From Desulfuromonas soudanensis (GTDB taxonomy: Bacteria > Desulfobacterota > Desulfuromonadia > Desulfuromonadales > WTL), in assembly GCF_001278055.1 (NCBI RefSeq), contig NZ_CP010802.1:1240001-1304000 (forward strand): a stretch of DNA of 64,000 nt, in the 5' to 3' direction. A program made the position numbers and the translations under genes. A model generated the notes under the pieces. That model did not search any database, was not told the DNA's origin, and was given only the letters and a program-made list of their open reading frames with translations. Numbering within the stretch: position 1 is the first letter of the stretch; every line of letters starts with the position of its first letter. Below are positions 47,799 through 59,115 of the stretch, piece by piece.

Positions 47799-49877
47799 AT
47801 GAGCGACCAGGACAAGGAGCTGCAGGACGAAGGTCTCGAAACGGCCCGGCGGATGAAGGAGGAGGAGGAGCTGGGCCTGCGCCGGGTGCAGGGGTGGCAG
47901 CGCTACATCGTTCCGGCGGTGGCCCTGTGCTGGTCCCTCTTTCAGCTCTCCCTCTCCAGCTGGCTGATTCTCGATTCCACCTATATTCGCGCCATTCACC
48001 TGGCCTTCGCCCTCATCATCGTCTTCCTCTCCTACCCGACGCTGCGCCGCGACGTGAAGATCCCCGGGCTGCGCTGGCTCGGGGAAAAGCACACCATCCC
48101 CGCCGCCGACTATCTGGTGGCGATCCTCGGCGCCCTGGCGGCGCTGTACATCGTCATCGACTATAACGGTCTCGCCGCCCGCATCGGCCAGCCGAACCTG
48201 CGCGACCTGGTGATCGGCACCTTTCTGGTGCTCATCCTTCTCGACGCCGCCCGCCGGGTCATCGGACCGGCGCTGCCGATCATCGCCGGCCTCTTCACCT
48301 TCTACGCCTTCTTCGGCCCCTACATGCCGGAATTCCTCGCCTTCAGGGGGGTTTCCCTCGCCCGTTACATCGGCCAGATCTCCCTGACCACCGAAGGAAT
48401 CTTCGGCATCCCCCTCGACGTCTCGGCGCGGATCGTCTTTCTCTTCGTCCTCTTCGGCGCTCTCCTCGAGCGCGCCGGGGCCGGGCGCTTCTTCATCGAC
48501 CTGGCCATGAGCCTCCTCGGGCGCTACAAGGGGGGACCGGCCAAGGCGGCGGTCCTCGCCAGCGGTCTCACGGGCCTCGTCTCCGGCTCCTCCATCGCCA
48601 ACGTCGTCACCACCGGCACCTTCACCATCCCGATGATGAAGAAGGTCGGCTATCCGGCCTACAAGGCGGCGGCCATCGAGGTGGCGGTGTCGACCAACGG
48701 CCAGCTGATGCCGCCGGTCATGGGGGCTGCGGCCTTCATCATCGCCGAGTACGTCAACATCCCCTATCTTGAGGTCTGCAAGGCGGCGGCGGTGCCGGCC
48801 TTCGCCTCCTACATGGCGCTCTTTTTCATCGTTCACCTCGAGGCCTCCAAGCTCGGGATGAAGGGGATTCCCCAGATCGACCTGCCGCGCTTCTTTTTCA
48901 CCCTGGTCAACGGCTGGCAGTACCTCCTGCCGATCTTCGTCCTCCTTTACGAGCTCATCATCCCCCGCCACTCCCCCGATCTCGCCGCCTTCCGCTCCAT
49001 CCTCCTTCTGGCGGCGATCATGCTCTTCCAGCATGCCGTCGGCCGCAAAAAACACGGCATCACCTTCGGCGAGGGGATCAAACGCGGTTTTCTCGACATC
49101 GTCGCCGGCCTCATCGCCGGGGCGCGCAACATGGTGAGCGTCGCCGTCGCCACCGCCTCGGCGGGGATCGTCGTCGGCGTGGTGACCATGGGGCTCGGCG
49201 GGCTGATCACCGCCGTCATCGACACCCTGAGCATGGGGAACCTGGGGCTGATGCTCTTCATCACCGCCGCCGCCTGCATGATTCTGGGGATGGGGCTGCC
49301 GACCACCGCCAACTACATCGTCATGGCGTCGCTGACCGCTCCGGCCCTGGTGACCATCGCCGGCTGGCAGGGGTTCGAGGTGCCGCTCATCGCCGCCCAT
49401 CTCTTCGTCTTCTACTTCGGGATCCTCGCCGACGACACGCCGCCGGTCGGTCTGGCGGCCTACGCCGCCGCCGCCATCGCCAAGAGCGATCCGATCAGGA
49501 CCGGCCTGCAGGGGTTCATGTACGACATCCGCACCGCCGTTCTCCCCTTCATGTTCATCTTCAACACCGACATGCTCCTCCTCGGGATCGACTCCATCCC
49601 CCTGGCGTTCTACATCTTCGCCATGACCTGCGTCGGGATGTTCGCCTTTGCCTCGGCGACCATGGGGTGGTTCGCCGTCAGGAACCGCTGGTACGAGTAC
49701 CCTCTCCTCATTGCTGTTGCGGCGCTCATGTTCCGCCCCGGATTCTTCGCGGCCTACCTGGGGATCGACAATCATTACCTGAGCTATCTGGTCGGTCTGG
49801 CCCTGTGGGGGGCGATCTACGCCCTGCAGCGGCTTCGTACCGGATTCGGCAACAAACAGACACCTCTTGCAGCTTAA
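47799..49877 (+). CDS. TRAP transporter fused permease (DctQM type, TAXI)
   Basis: This 692-residue polytopic membrane protein fuses the small (DctQ-like) and large (DctM-like) subunits, as is usual with TAXI receptors. Conserved membrane motifs include GFGLA-like segments, LASGLTGLVSGSSIANVVTTGTFTIP, AAIEVAVSTNGQLMPPVMGAAAFI, and GMGLPTTANYIVMASLTAPAL. A charged helical N-terminus (LETARRMKEEEELGL) precedes the first helix. The start with AAGGA 8 bases upstream is preferred to a longer frame. It uses a sodium or proton gradient for import. Confidence 0.93.
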   Translation: MSDQDKELQDEGLETARRMKEEEELGLRRVQGWQRYIVPAVALCWSLFQLSLSSWLILDSTYIRAIHLAFALIIVFLSYPTLRRDVKIPGLRWLGEKHTIPAADYLVAILGALAALYIVIDYNGLAARIGQPNLRDLVIGTFLVLILLDAARRVIGPALPIIAGLFTFYAFFGPYMPEFLAFRGVSLARYIGQISLTTEGIFGIPLDVSARIVFLFVLFGALLERAGAGRFFIDLAMSLLGRYKGGPAKAAVLASGLTGLVSGSSIANVVTTGTFTIPMMKKVGYPAYKAAAIEVAVSTNGQLMPPVMGAAAFIIAEYVNIPYLEVCKAAAVPAFASYMALFFIVHLEASKLGMKGIPQIDLPRFFFTLVNGWQYLLPIFVLLYELIIPRHSPDLAAFRSILLLAAIMLFQHAVGRKKHGITFGEGIKRGFLDIVAGLIAGARNMVSVAVATASAGIVVGVVTMGLGGLITAVIDTLSMGNLGLMLFITAAACMILGMGLPTTANYIVMASLTAPALVTIAGWQGFEVPLIAAHLFVFYFGILADDTPPVGLAAYAAAAIAKSDPIRTGLQGFMYDIRTAVLPFMFIFNTDMLLLGIDSIPLAFYIFAMTCVGMFAFASATMGWFAVRNRWYEYPLLIAVAALMFRPGFFAAYLGIDNHYLSYLVGLALWGAIYALQRLRTGFGNKQTPLAA

Positions 49878-49923
49878 GGAGCCCGCCGGCGCCTACAGGC
49901 CGGCGGCTCCCAGGAGACAGACG

Positions 49924-50412
49924 ATGATCCCCAAGTACGGTACCCTGCTCTATGCCACCGACCTGACGGTCAATGCCGCCCACGCCTTTCGTCACGCCGT
50001 CGCCGTGGCCCGCTGCCACGACGCCAGAATCGTGGTGCTTCACGTCCTCCCCGAGGTCGAGCCGGCGATGCTCAACTACATCTCCACGGTGATGGGGGAG
50101 GACAAGCTGGCCAGGTTCGAACTCGAGCACAAGGACGAGGTCGCCGACCAGATCCGCCTGCGTCTCCATCAGTTCGCCAAGGAGGAACTCGCCGACCGCC
50201 CCGAGGATCTGGAGAAGATCGCCGGCATCGAGGTTCATCACGGCAACGCCGTCGCCCGCATTCTCGAGGCCTCCGACCGCATCGACGCCGACCTGATCGT
50301 CGTCGGCAGCCACGGCAAGGGGCGCCTCAAGTACGCCTTTCTCGGCAGCGTCGCCGAAAAGCTCCTGCGCAAGTCGCACCGGCCGGTGCTGGTGGTGCCG
50401 CTCAATGATTAA
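49924..50412 (+). CDS. Universal stress protein, UspA family
   Basis: This 162-residue cytoplasmic protein has the ATP-binding signature VGSHGKGRLKYAFLGSVAEKLL (G-x2-G-x9-G-S). The N-terminal YGTLLYATDLTVNAAHAFRHAV is typical. AGGAG lies 8 bases before the ATG. It is 46 bases after the permease and overlaps the glutamate dehydrogenase start by 8 bases. Usp proteins co-encoded with TRAP transporters (for example TeaD of the ectoine system) bind nucleotides and modulate uptake, so this one may regulate the transporter here. Confidence 0.9.
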   Translation: MIPKYGTLLYATDLTVNAAHAFRHAVAVARCHDARIVVLHVLPEVEPAMLNYISTVMGEDKLARFELEHKDEVADQIRLRLHQFAKEELADRPEDLEKIAGIEVHHGNAVARILEASDRIDADLIVVGSHGKGRLKYAFLGSVAEKLLRKSHRPVLVVPLND

Positions 50413-53400
50413 TTTCCCTGCCGATACGGACACGATCATCGAGGGGGCAAAAAAACGCCTGTACGGGGAGGTGCTGCGGGAAATCGGCGGCAGTTGCGGC
50501 AGTGCCGGCGAAAATCTGCACTGGCTGATGGCCCGGATGCACCCCTATTTTTCCATCACCATGCAGGACGAACCGGAAGCGGTGGCCGCCCTGGCCACCC
50601 GGATGCACCTCCTCGGCCGCGAGCAGCGCCTGGTCCTCGCCGATCGCGAGACGCGCCTCATCGTCGCCCGCCCCAACCGCCCCGGGTCCCTCTACGACAC
50701 CCTGAAGAACCTGCGCGAGCGGGAGATTTCCTACGCCCAGTTCACCCAGTCCTACGGGACCCTCCCCGGGCTCGCCGAGGGGCTCGAGGTTCAGCGCTTC
50801 GAGTTCGAGCGCAAGAGCAACCAGGAGATCGCTGAGGCCGGGAAGGTCAAGATCCCGGGCGGCATCCGCCGGGAGATATCCGGCGCCATCCGGGACTTTT
50901 ATCCCGATGTCGAGCCCGGGGAGTTCGATCGCCTCCTGCGTCTCCTCTGGCTCAATAACGAACATTATGTGCGGGTCTCCCCCGCCAAGCGCGTCGCCCA
51001 GGTCCTCTGGCTCTATCTGCAGAGCATTCTCTACGGGGGGATCTATTTCGACGCCGAGGAAACCGAGGATACGGAGCACCAGCGCGAATACCGGGTCATG
51101 TTCGCCGCCAGCAATCCCCCCCAGAACGACTTTCTTCAGCAGATCATGGAGGTTTTCAACCGCCTCGGCATCGGCGTGAAAAGGGCCTACTGCCTGACCA
51201 TCAGCAACGGCGTTCACCCGTACTTTCTGGGGAATTTCTACGTGCGCACCCGGGACGCCGGGCTGGTGGACAAGAACTCGGAGCTCTTCACCGGGCTGCG
51301 CAAGGAGCTCTACAACACCCAGATCCTCTCCACCACCTCCCACGTCTACCGCCAGTTCGTGGCGGGAGGAATCATCCCCGGCGAAGAGGCGTCCCTGGTC
51401 AATGCCCTGATCGGCTTCTGTCACACCAACCTGGCCCACAACCAGCCCGACCGCTTCGGTTTCGAGGACGTGATGCGGGCCTTTGACAGCCATCCCGCCA
51501 TGGCCCTGCAGCTGATCCGGCTCTTCAAGACCCGCTTCGACCCGGCCCTCAAGGATCGCGCAGCGCTCTACGGCCGCACCCTGAGCGAAGTCACTGCGGC
51601 CATCGAGGCCTACAACACCGGACACCGGCATCTCGACGACGTGCGGCGGTCGATATTCCGCTGCGCCCTGATCTTTATCCGCCATACCCTGAAAACCAAT
51701 TTTTTCATCCCGGAAAAACAGGCCCTGGCCTTTCGCCTCGATCCTGCCTACCTGGCCGAGCTAGGGTCCGACTTTACCGACGATCTCCCCCCCGAGCGCC
51801 CTTTTCGCATCACCTTCTTCTTCGGTCGCCACGGTGCCGGCTTTCACATCGGCTTCTCCGACATCGCCCGCGGCGGCTGGCGCACCATCCTCACCCGAGG
51901 CTGGGACGACTACGTCACCTCGGCCAACACCATCTTCCGGGAAAACTACGTCCTCGCCCACACCCAGCACCTCAAGAACAAGGATATCTACGAGGGGGGA
52001 TCGAAGATGGTGGTGGTCCTCGATTCGGCCGATCTCGCCGATCAGGATCTCGTCACCCGGCGCCTCTACAAGCTGCAGTTCGGCTTCATTAACGCCTTTT
52101 TCGATATCTTCGTCACCGAGAACGGCCGGGCCAAAGATCCCCGGGTCGTCGATTATTACGGCGAGGACGAGCCGATCGAGCTCGGCCCCGACGAGAACAT
52201 GCACGACGAGATGGTGGAGATGATCGCCCGCCAGTCGGTGCGCCGCGGCTACATCCTCGGCATCGGCGTCATCTCCAGCAAGAGGGTCGGCATCAATCAC
52301 AAGGAATACGGGGTCACCAGCGCCGGGGTCGTCAAGTTCGCCGAGATCACCATGGCCGAACTCGGCATCGACATCGGCAAGGATCCCTTTACGGTGAAGT
52401 TCACCGGCGGACCCAACGGCGACGTCGCCGGCAACGCCATGCGCCTCCTTCTCGAGCGTTGTCCTAAGGTGCGAATCAACCTGGTCATCGACGGCACCGG
52501 CGCCCTCTTCGACCCCAGCGGCGCCGACCCCGAAGCCTTGAAAAAGATCATCCTCAAGGGGGACGTCGACGCCTTCGACCCGCAGGCGCTCCAGGAGGGG
52601 GGATTTCTCTTGTACCGCACCCAGCGCCGAACCGAAGGGCTCTGCGAGCTTTACCGGAAGGTGGTGCGGTGCGCGGGGGAGCTGGCGGAAGAGTGGATCA
52701 CCGTCGACGAATTCTACCGCGACTACAACGGCCTGACCTTCACCGTCGCCGCCGACCTCTTCATCCCAGCCGGCGGGCGTCCCGAAACGATCGACGCCGA
52801 GAACTGGGAGCGCTTCCTCCTCGAGGACGGCACCCCGAGCGCCCGGGCCATCGTCGAGGGGGCCAACTCCTTCCTCACCCCCGCGGCCCGCGTCGAACTG
52901 CAGAAAAAAGGGGTTGTCCTCCTTCGCGACGCCTCGGCCAACAAGTGCGGGGTGATCTCCTCCTCCTACGAGATCATCGCCAATCTGCTGATGAACGAGA
53001 AGGAGTTTCTCGCCAACAAGGAGCGCTATGTCGCCGACGTCCTCGAGATTCTCGAACGCCGCGCCGGAGACGAGGCGCGCCTGATCTTCCGCCGCCACCG
53101 CGAGGCCGGCGGCAGCCAGCTCTACACGGAGATCTCGGCGGGGATCAGCCAGGAGATCAACGGCCACTACGCCCGGTTGTTCGCCTTCTTCCAGTCCCGC
53201 CCCGAGCTCTGCGACGATCCGCTCTTCAAAAGAGCCATCGAATCCCACATGCCGGCCCTGGTGCGGAGCAGCACCAAGTACCGGGGGCGGATCAAAAACC
53301 TCCCCCCCAAATACCGCTACGCCATCCTCGCCTCCGAGCTCGCCTCGTCCCTCGTCTACCGCGGCGATTCGGAGGCCAGTTTCGTCGAGATGCTCCGCGC

Positions 53401-53428
53401 CCATCTGATGCGCAGCCTGAGCATCTGA
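50405..53428 (+). CDS. NAD-dependent glutamate dehydrogenase, large (~110-kDa) type
   Basis: This 1007-residue enzyme oxidatively deaminates glutamate to 2-oxoglutarate and ammonia. The N-terminal half carries ACT-like regulatory and helical regions (ISYAQFTQSYGTLPGLAEG). The dehydrogenase core has FSDIARGGWRTILTR, the lysine-containing GSKMVVVLDSADL, GITSAGVVKFAEI-type sequence and the NAD-binding KFTGGPNGDVAGNAMRLLLE. The C-terminal region contains ANKCGVISSSYEIIANLLM. The first ATG overlaps the UspA stop. With the TAXI-TRAP system just upstream, the operon could import and degrade glutamate. Confidence 0.92.
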   Translation: MINFPADTDTIIEGAKKRLYGEVLREIGGSCGSAGENLHWLMARMHPYFSITMQDEPEAVAALATRMHLLGREQRLVLADRETRLIVARPNRPGSLYDTLKNLREREISYAQFTQSYGTLPGLAEGLEVQRFEFERKSNQEIAEAGKVKIPGGIRREISGAIRDFYPDVEPGEFDRLLRLLWLNNEHYVRVSPAKRVAQVLWLYLQSILYGGIYFDAEETEDTEHQREYRVMFAASNPPQNDFLQQIMEVFNRLGIGVKRAYCLTISNGVHPYFLGNFYVRTRDAGLVDKNSELFTGLRKELYNTQILSTTSHVYRQFVAGGIIPGEEASLVNALIGFCHTNLAHNQPDRFGFEDVMRAFDSHPAMALQLIRLFKTRFDPALKDRAALYGRTLSEVTAAIEAYNTGHRHLDDVRRSIFRCALIFIRHTLKTNFFIPEKQALAFRLDPAYLAELGSDFTDDLPPERPFRITFFFGRHGAGFHIGFSDIARGGWRTILTRGWDDYVTSANTIFRENYVLAHTQHLKNKDIYEGGSKMVVVLDSADLADQDLVTRRLYKLQFGFINAFFDIFVTENGRAKDPRVVDYYGEDEPIELGPDENMHDEMVEMIARQSVRRGYILGIGVISSKRVGINHKEYGVTSAGVVKFAEITMAELGIDIGKDPFTVKFTGGPNGDVAGNAMRLLLERCPKVRINLVIDGTGALFDPSGADPEALKKIILKGDVDAFDPQALQEGGFLLYRTQRRTEGLCELYRKVVRCAGELAEEWITVDEFYRDYNGLTFTVAADLFIPAGGRPETIDAENWERFLLEDGTPSARAIVEGANSFLTPAARVELQKKGVVLLRDASANKCGVISSSYEIIANLLMNEKEFLANKERYVADVLEILERRAGDEARLIFRRHREAGGSQLYTEISAGISQEINGHYARLFAFFQSRPELCDDPLFKRAIESHMPALVRSSTKYRGRIKNLPPKYRYAILASELASSLVYRGDSEASFVEMLRAHLMRSLSI

Positions 53429-53440
53429 CGCCCCCCGGGT

Positions 53441-53477
53441 CCGTTTGCCGCCCCTTATCCTTCCGGGCGGCAAACGG
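53441..53477 (+). terminator. Hairpin after glutamate dehydrogenase
   Basis: A 13-bp perfect stem (CCGTTTGCCGCCC/GGGCGGCAAACGG) with an 11-base loop, followed by CTTCTCTTC. The T-run is weak. Confidence 0.65.
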
Positions 53478-53952
53478 GCTTCTCTTCGCCGCCCCTCCGT
53501 GTTAGAATCCGCCCCTTTGAAAATGGTTTTAAGCGGGAAACCGGCGGGTCGCGTCCCGGTTGTCGGTTGCACGGTTTTGACTTTCAACCCGCAGCCGTTC
53601 ACTGAAATGCTCGCTGTCGGCCCGGCGGTATATCCAGTTGTCCCTTCGCAGGAGCACCCGGTGGTTGATCCCCCCTGCCGGCTGTCTCGCGTTGACCGGT
53701 TATTGCTTCCCGATCCGTTACGACCCATGCCGACCGCAGGTCAAGCGCTTTTCTGCCTACTCTTTAGTCGCTTTACAAAAGAGTAGGGCGGCGTCGGGGG
53801 CCGCGACCCCCGGGTCTTGTCCCTGTCCTTGAATTGATTGATAACCTTTACGATACGCCGGCCAAATCACCTCTGTCCGTCGCAGCGGAACACCCCTGCC
53901 GATCAGGAGTATTGCCGTTGCATCAAAATTCATCGCAGAAAAGGAACCACCC
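53478..53952. other. 475-bp gap with no recognised gene
   Basis: Several short frames are open on both strands (for example minus-strand frames across 53570-53730), but none looks like a known protein. A hairpin occurs at 53756-53787 (CCTACTCTTT/AAAGAGTAGG). No riboswitch, tRNA or known small RNA motif was seen. The last 14 bases hold the tex ribosome site (AAAGGA). Confidence 0.45.
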
Positions 53953-56231
<2,279 letters not shown>

Positions 56232-56232
<1 letters not shown>

Positions 56233-56681
56233 TGACGGAAACCGTTCCCGATATTGCCACCCGGATCAAGACCGGCCTCCGGGAAGGGCTGCTGACCTCG
56301 GTCAAGCTCTTCAAATTCGTCCTCCCCCTCTACGTGGTCGTCGACCTCCTCAAGGGGAGCGCGGCCATTGCCGCCCTCGGGGATTTTTTCGCTCCGGTCA
56401 TGGGGCTCTTCGGACTCCCCGGCGAGGCGGCCTTCGCCTTCGTCGCCGCCTTTTCCCTCAACCTCTACGCCGCCATCGCCGTGATGGCGCCGCTCGACCT
56501 CACCCCCTGGCAGGTCACCCAGTGCGGGCTGATGATGGGGATCGCCCACAACCTGATCCTCGAAGGGGGGGTGCTGGCCGGGACCGGCGCCCGCGGCGGC
56601 GTCCTCACCCTCTGCCGCGTCCTGATCGCCGGTTTGGCCGGGCTCCTCCTCGAGCTCGGCCACACCCTCTGGGGGGGATAA
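56232..56681 (+). CDS. Gate-domain (nucleoside-recognition) membrane protein, first half
   Basis: This 149-residue protein has about four hydrophobic segments (VVDLLKGSAAIAALGDFFAPVMGLFGLPGE and AFVAAFSLNLYAAIAVMAPL). These match the nucleoside-recognition/Gate family found in SpmA/SpmB-type and transporter proteins. It is coupled to tex by a one-base overlap and to the following gene by another (TAATG), so the two small proteins probably form one membrane unit. The substrate is unknown. Confidence 0.75.
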
Positions 56682-57124
56682 TGGACGCTCTCCTTTCCGC
56701 GGTTCTCGGCGCCCTGCAGCTCGGCCTGAAGCTCCTCCTCATCATCGTCCCCCTGGTCACTCTCTTCGAGGTCCTGCGCTATTTTCCCGTCTTCCGCCGC
56801 GCCGGAGCCGCCGTCGACCCGCTGATGCGGGGGATGGGACTGACCCGCGACGCCGCCGTCCCCCTCTTCACCGGGATCTTTCTCGGCATCGCCTATGGCG
56901 CCGGGATCATCATCCGCGTCGCCCAGGAAAAGCGCCTCCCCAAACGGCAGCTCTTTCTCATGGGACTCTTTCTGGCCACCTGCCATGCGGTGGTGGAAGA
57001 CACCCTGATCTTCGTCGTCATCGGCGGCAACGGCTGGATCATGCTCGGAGTCCGCATCGCCATCGCCGTCGGCCTGACGGCCCTTCTGGCGCGCCTGTGG
57101 CGGGGAGGGGAGGGCATTCCATAA
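56681..57124 (+). CDS. Gate-domain (nucleoside-recognition) membrane protein, second half
   Basis: This 147-residue partner of the preceding protein also has about four transmembrane segments (ALQLGLKLLLIIVPLVTLFEVLRYFPVF, LFTGIFLGIAYGAGIIIRVAQ, ATCHAVVEDTLIFVVIGG). The start at MDALLSAV follows the preceding stop by overlap; the longer frame that covers tex is a shadow. A strong terminator follows directly. Confidence 0.75.
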   Translation: MDALLSAVLGALQLGLKLLLIIVPLVTLFEVLRYFPVFRRAGAAVDPLMRGMGLTRDAAVPLFTGIFLGIAYGAGIIIRVAQEKRLPKRQLFLMGLFLATCHAVVEDTLIFVVIGGNGWIMLGVRIAIAVGLTALLARLWRGGEGIP

Positions 57125-57125
57125 A

Positions 57126-57161
57126 CAGAAGGGCGGCCCCCCCAAGGAGGCCGCCCTTCTG
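57126..57161 (+). terminator. Intrinsic terminator after the Gate-protein pair
   Basis: A 13-bp stem (CAGAAGGGCGGCC/GGCCGCCCTTCTG) with a 10-base loop. It stands between this operon and the convergent mscS-like gene. Confidence 0.8.
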
Positions 57162-57205
57162 TCTATGGAATTTTGAATTCTGTGTTCTGTGTTCTCCCTT
57201 CTCCC

Positions 57206-58024
57206 TCACCCCTTTTCCTCATACAAATGCACATCCCGCTGCGGAAAGGGGATGGAAATCCCCTCCTGATCGAAACGCACCTTGATCCCTTCGATGAGAT
57301 CGAACCGCACCGCCCAGTAGTCCGCCGTCTTCACCCAGGGGCGCACCACGAAATCGACGCTGCTCTCCCCCAGTTCGGCCACGGCGATCTGGGGTGCCGG
57401 TTCCCTGAGGACGCGCTCGTCCTTGTCCAGTTCCTCGCCGAGGACCTTGCGCACCAAGGCGAGGTCGTCGCTGTAACTGACGCCGAAGGTCAGATCGATG
57501 CGGCGGGTTTCCAGGGCCGAGTAATTGACGATGTTGTCGCCGAGCATCTTGCCGTTGGGGACGATCACCCGTTTGTTGTCCGGGGTCCGGAGGGTGCAGG
57601 AGAAGATTTCGAGCTCCTCCACGGTTCCGGCGGTGCCGGCCCCTTCCACGTAGTCGCCGGCCTTGAAAGGCTGGAAGATGATCATCAGCACCCCGGCGGC
57701 GAAGTTGGCCAGCGACCCCTGCAGCGCCAGGCCGACCGCCAGACCGGCGGCGCCGAGGATGGCGATGAAGGAAGTGGTCTGGATGCCGATCTGGCTCAGG
57801 GCGGCGATGACGACGATGGTCAGGAGGAGGAAATACCCCATGTGGCTGGTGAAGGAAATCAGCGTCGGTTCGATGCCGCGCCGGGTCATGACCTTCTTGA
57901 GGAGATTGACCAGTCCCTTGACGACCCAGCGGCCGAGGACGAAGATGGCCAGGGCGGCAAGGACCTTGATGCCGTAGAGGACGGCCCATTCCTGCAGGCG
58001 GGGGGCGATTTGACTCAAATCCAT
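57206..58024 (-). CDS. Small-conductance mechanosensitive channel, MscS family
   Basis: This 272-residue protein has three transmembrane helices. The pore helix is GAAGLAVGLALQGSLANFAAGVLMIIF, with the Gly/Ala pattern of MscS. The cytoplasmic beta domain follows (FKAGDYVEGAGTAGTVEEL, RVIVPNGKMLGDNIVNYS) and a C-terminal alpha/beta domain. It releases solutes on osmotic downshock. AAAGGAG lies 8 bases before the ATG. Confidence 0.94.
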   Translation of the reverse strand: MDLSQIAPRLQEWAVLYGIKVLAALAIFVLGRWVVKGLVNLLKKVMTRRGIEPTLISFTSHMGYFLLLTIVVIAALSQIGIQTTSFIAILGAAGLAVGLALQGSLANFAAGVLMIIFQPFKAGDYVEGAGTAGTVEELEIFSCTLRTPDNKRVIVPNGKMLGDNIVNYSALETRRIDLTFGVSYSDDLALVRKVLGEELDKDERVLREPAPQIAVAELGESSVDFVVRPWVKTADYWAVRFDLIEGIKVRFDQEGISIPFPQRDVHLYEEKG

Positions 58025-58102
58025 GGGGGGAACTCCTTTTACGAAAATAGAATGATGGGGGCGGGCCGCAGAATGAATATGGCGCGAAAAGAATCGGCTT
58101 CC

Positions 58103-58130
58103 TTGCCGATTTGGCCAATCCGGTTATATT
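58103..58130 (+). promoter_or_regulatory. Promoter of the DUF481 gene
   Basis: TTGCCG, 16 bases, TATATT. The predicted start lies about 65 bases before the ATG. Confidence 0.5.
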
Positions 58131-58200
58131 CAGGCTAACAGATGACGGCTGGTGCGCAATTGCAGGCTGTCGATGAACCCATGTCGTTAAGGAGGTTAAC

Positions 58201-58932
58201 ATGAAATGGATGCGTACGGGGTTGGTACTCTTCCTCGGTTTTTTGCTGGTCGGCCAGGCCGCAGCGGAAGAGAAAAAGTGGAGCGATGAGGCCGAACTCT
58301 CCTACGTGAGCACCGGCGGCAACACCAAGGTGACGACTCTGGCGGCAAAAAATCTTTTTAAAATCCCTTTTTCCGAAAGATTTTCCGGGAGTTGGAAGCT
58401 TCAGGCCCTCTACGGCAAGAGCGACGGCGTGAAAAACGCCGAGGCCTATTCCACGGAGCTGAGGGGCGACTACGCCCACACCGCCCGTCTCTATTCGTTT
58501 GCCACCGCCGGGTGGCTGCAGGATGAATTCTCCGGCATCGATCAGCGCTTTGTCTACGGGCTCGGCAGCGGCTACAAATTTCTCGACGGGCCGAAGCATT
58601 TCCTGATCGGCGAGGCCGGGTTGACCTATACGATGGACGACTACACGGACGGCACCGATAGCCAGTATCCCGGGGGGCGCCTCTTCGGCCAGTACGATTA
58701 CAAGTTCAGCGATGCCAACAAGTTCACCCAGAGCGTCGAATTCCTGCCGGACTTCGACGATACGCAAAACTGGCTTCTCAACAGCGAAACGGCCCTGACC
58801 GCAGCCCTGAACAAGACGTTCTCCATGAAAACCAGCTATCTGGTCAAATATGACCACGAACCGGTGCCGGGATTGACCAAAACCGACACCATCTTGAGCG
58901 TCGCCCTGGTGGCCAACTTCCAGGGGATGTGA
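58201..58932 (+). CDS. DUF481 family outer-membrane protein (YdiY-like)
   Basis: This 243-residue protein has a signal peptide (MKWMRTGLVLFLGFLLVGQAAAEE). A beta-barrel-like mature part shows alternating strands (AELSYVSTGGNTKVTTLAAKN, YGLGSGYKFLDGPKHFLIGEAGLTYT) and a terminal hydrophobic strand ending in VALVANFQGM. DUF481 proteins are found in the outer membrane and some are salt-induced. AAGGAGG lies 5 bases before the ATG. A hairpin terminator follows. Confidence 0.88.
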   Translation: MKWMRTGLVLFLGFLLVGQAAAEEKKWSDEAELSYVSTGGNTKVTTLAAKNLFKIPFSERFSGSWKLQALYGKSDGVKNAEAYSTELRGDYAHTARLYSFATAGWLQDEFSGIDQRFVYGLGSGYKFLDGPKHFLIGEAGLTYTMDDYTDGTDSQYPGGRLFGQYDYKFSDANKFTQSVEFLPDFDDTQNWLLNSETALTAALNKTFSMKTSYLVKYDHEPVPGLTKTDTILSVALVANFQGM

Positions 58933-58976
58933 CGGGGGGAAGTTTCCCCTCCATGGCGCGGTACGGAACAATCAGG

Positions 58977-59002
58977 AGGGGTGACCGAAGCCGGTCACCC
59001 CT
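58977..59002 (+). terminator. Hairpin after the DUF481 gene
   Basis: An 11-bp stem AGGGGTGACCG/CGGTCACCCCT with a four-base loop; the following T-run is weak (GCATTT). Confidence 0.6.
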
Positions 59003-59047
59003 CTGCATTTGGTCTTCGGCCGTCGGTAAGGGGGGGGGCGAGTCCGG

Positions 59048-59096
59048 TTGACAACAGGGGCAAATGAGCTAATTTTAAGAGCCAACCGGCTCATTT
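59048..59096 (+). promoter_or_regulatory. Promoter with overlapping inverted repeat upstream of the peroxidase gene
   Basis: TTGACA (consensus), 16 bases, TAATTT. An inverted repeat AAATGAGC (59062-59069) / GCTCATTT (59089-59096) surrounds the -10 box and transcription start, a place where a repressor would act. Confidence 0.55.
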
Positions 59097-59115
59097 CTGC
59101 ATGGAGGTCAATCCC

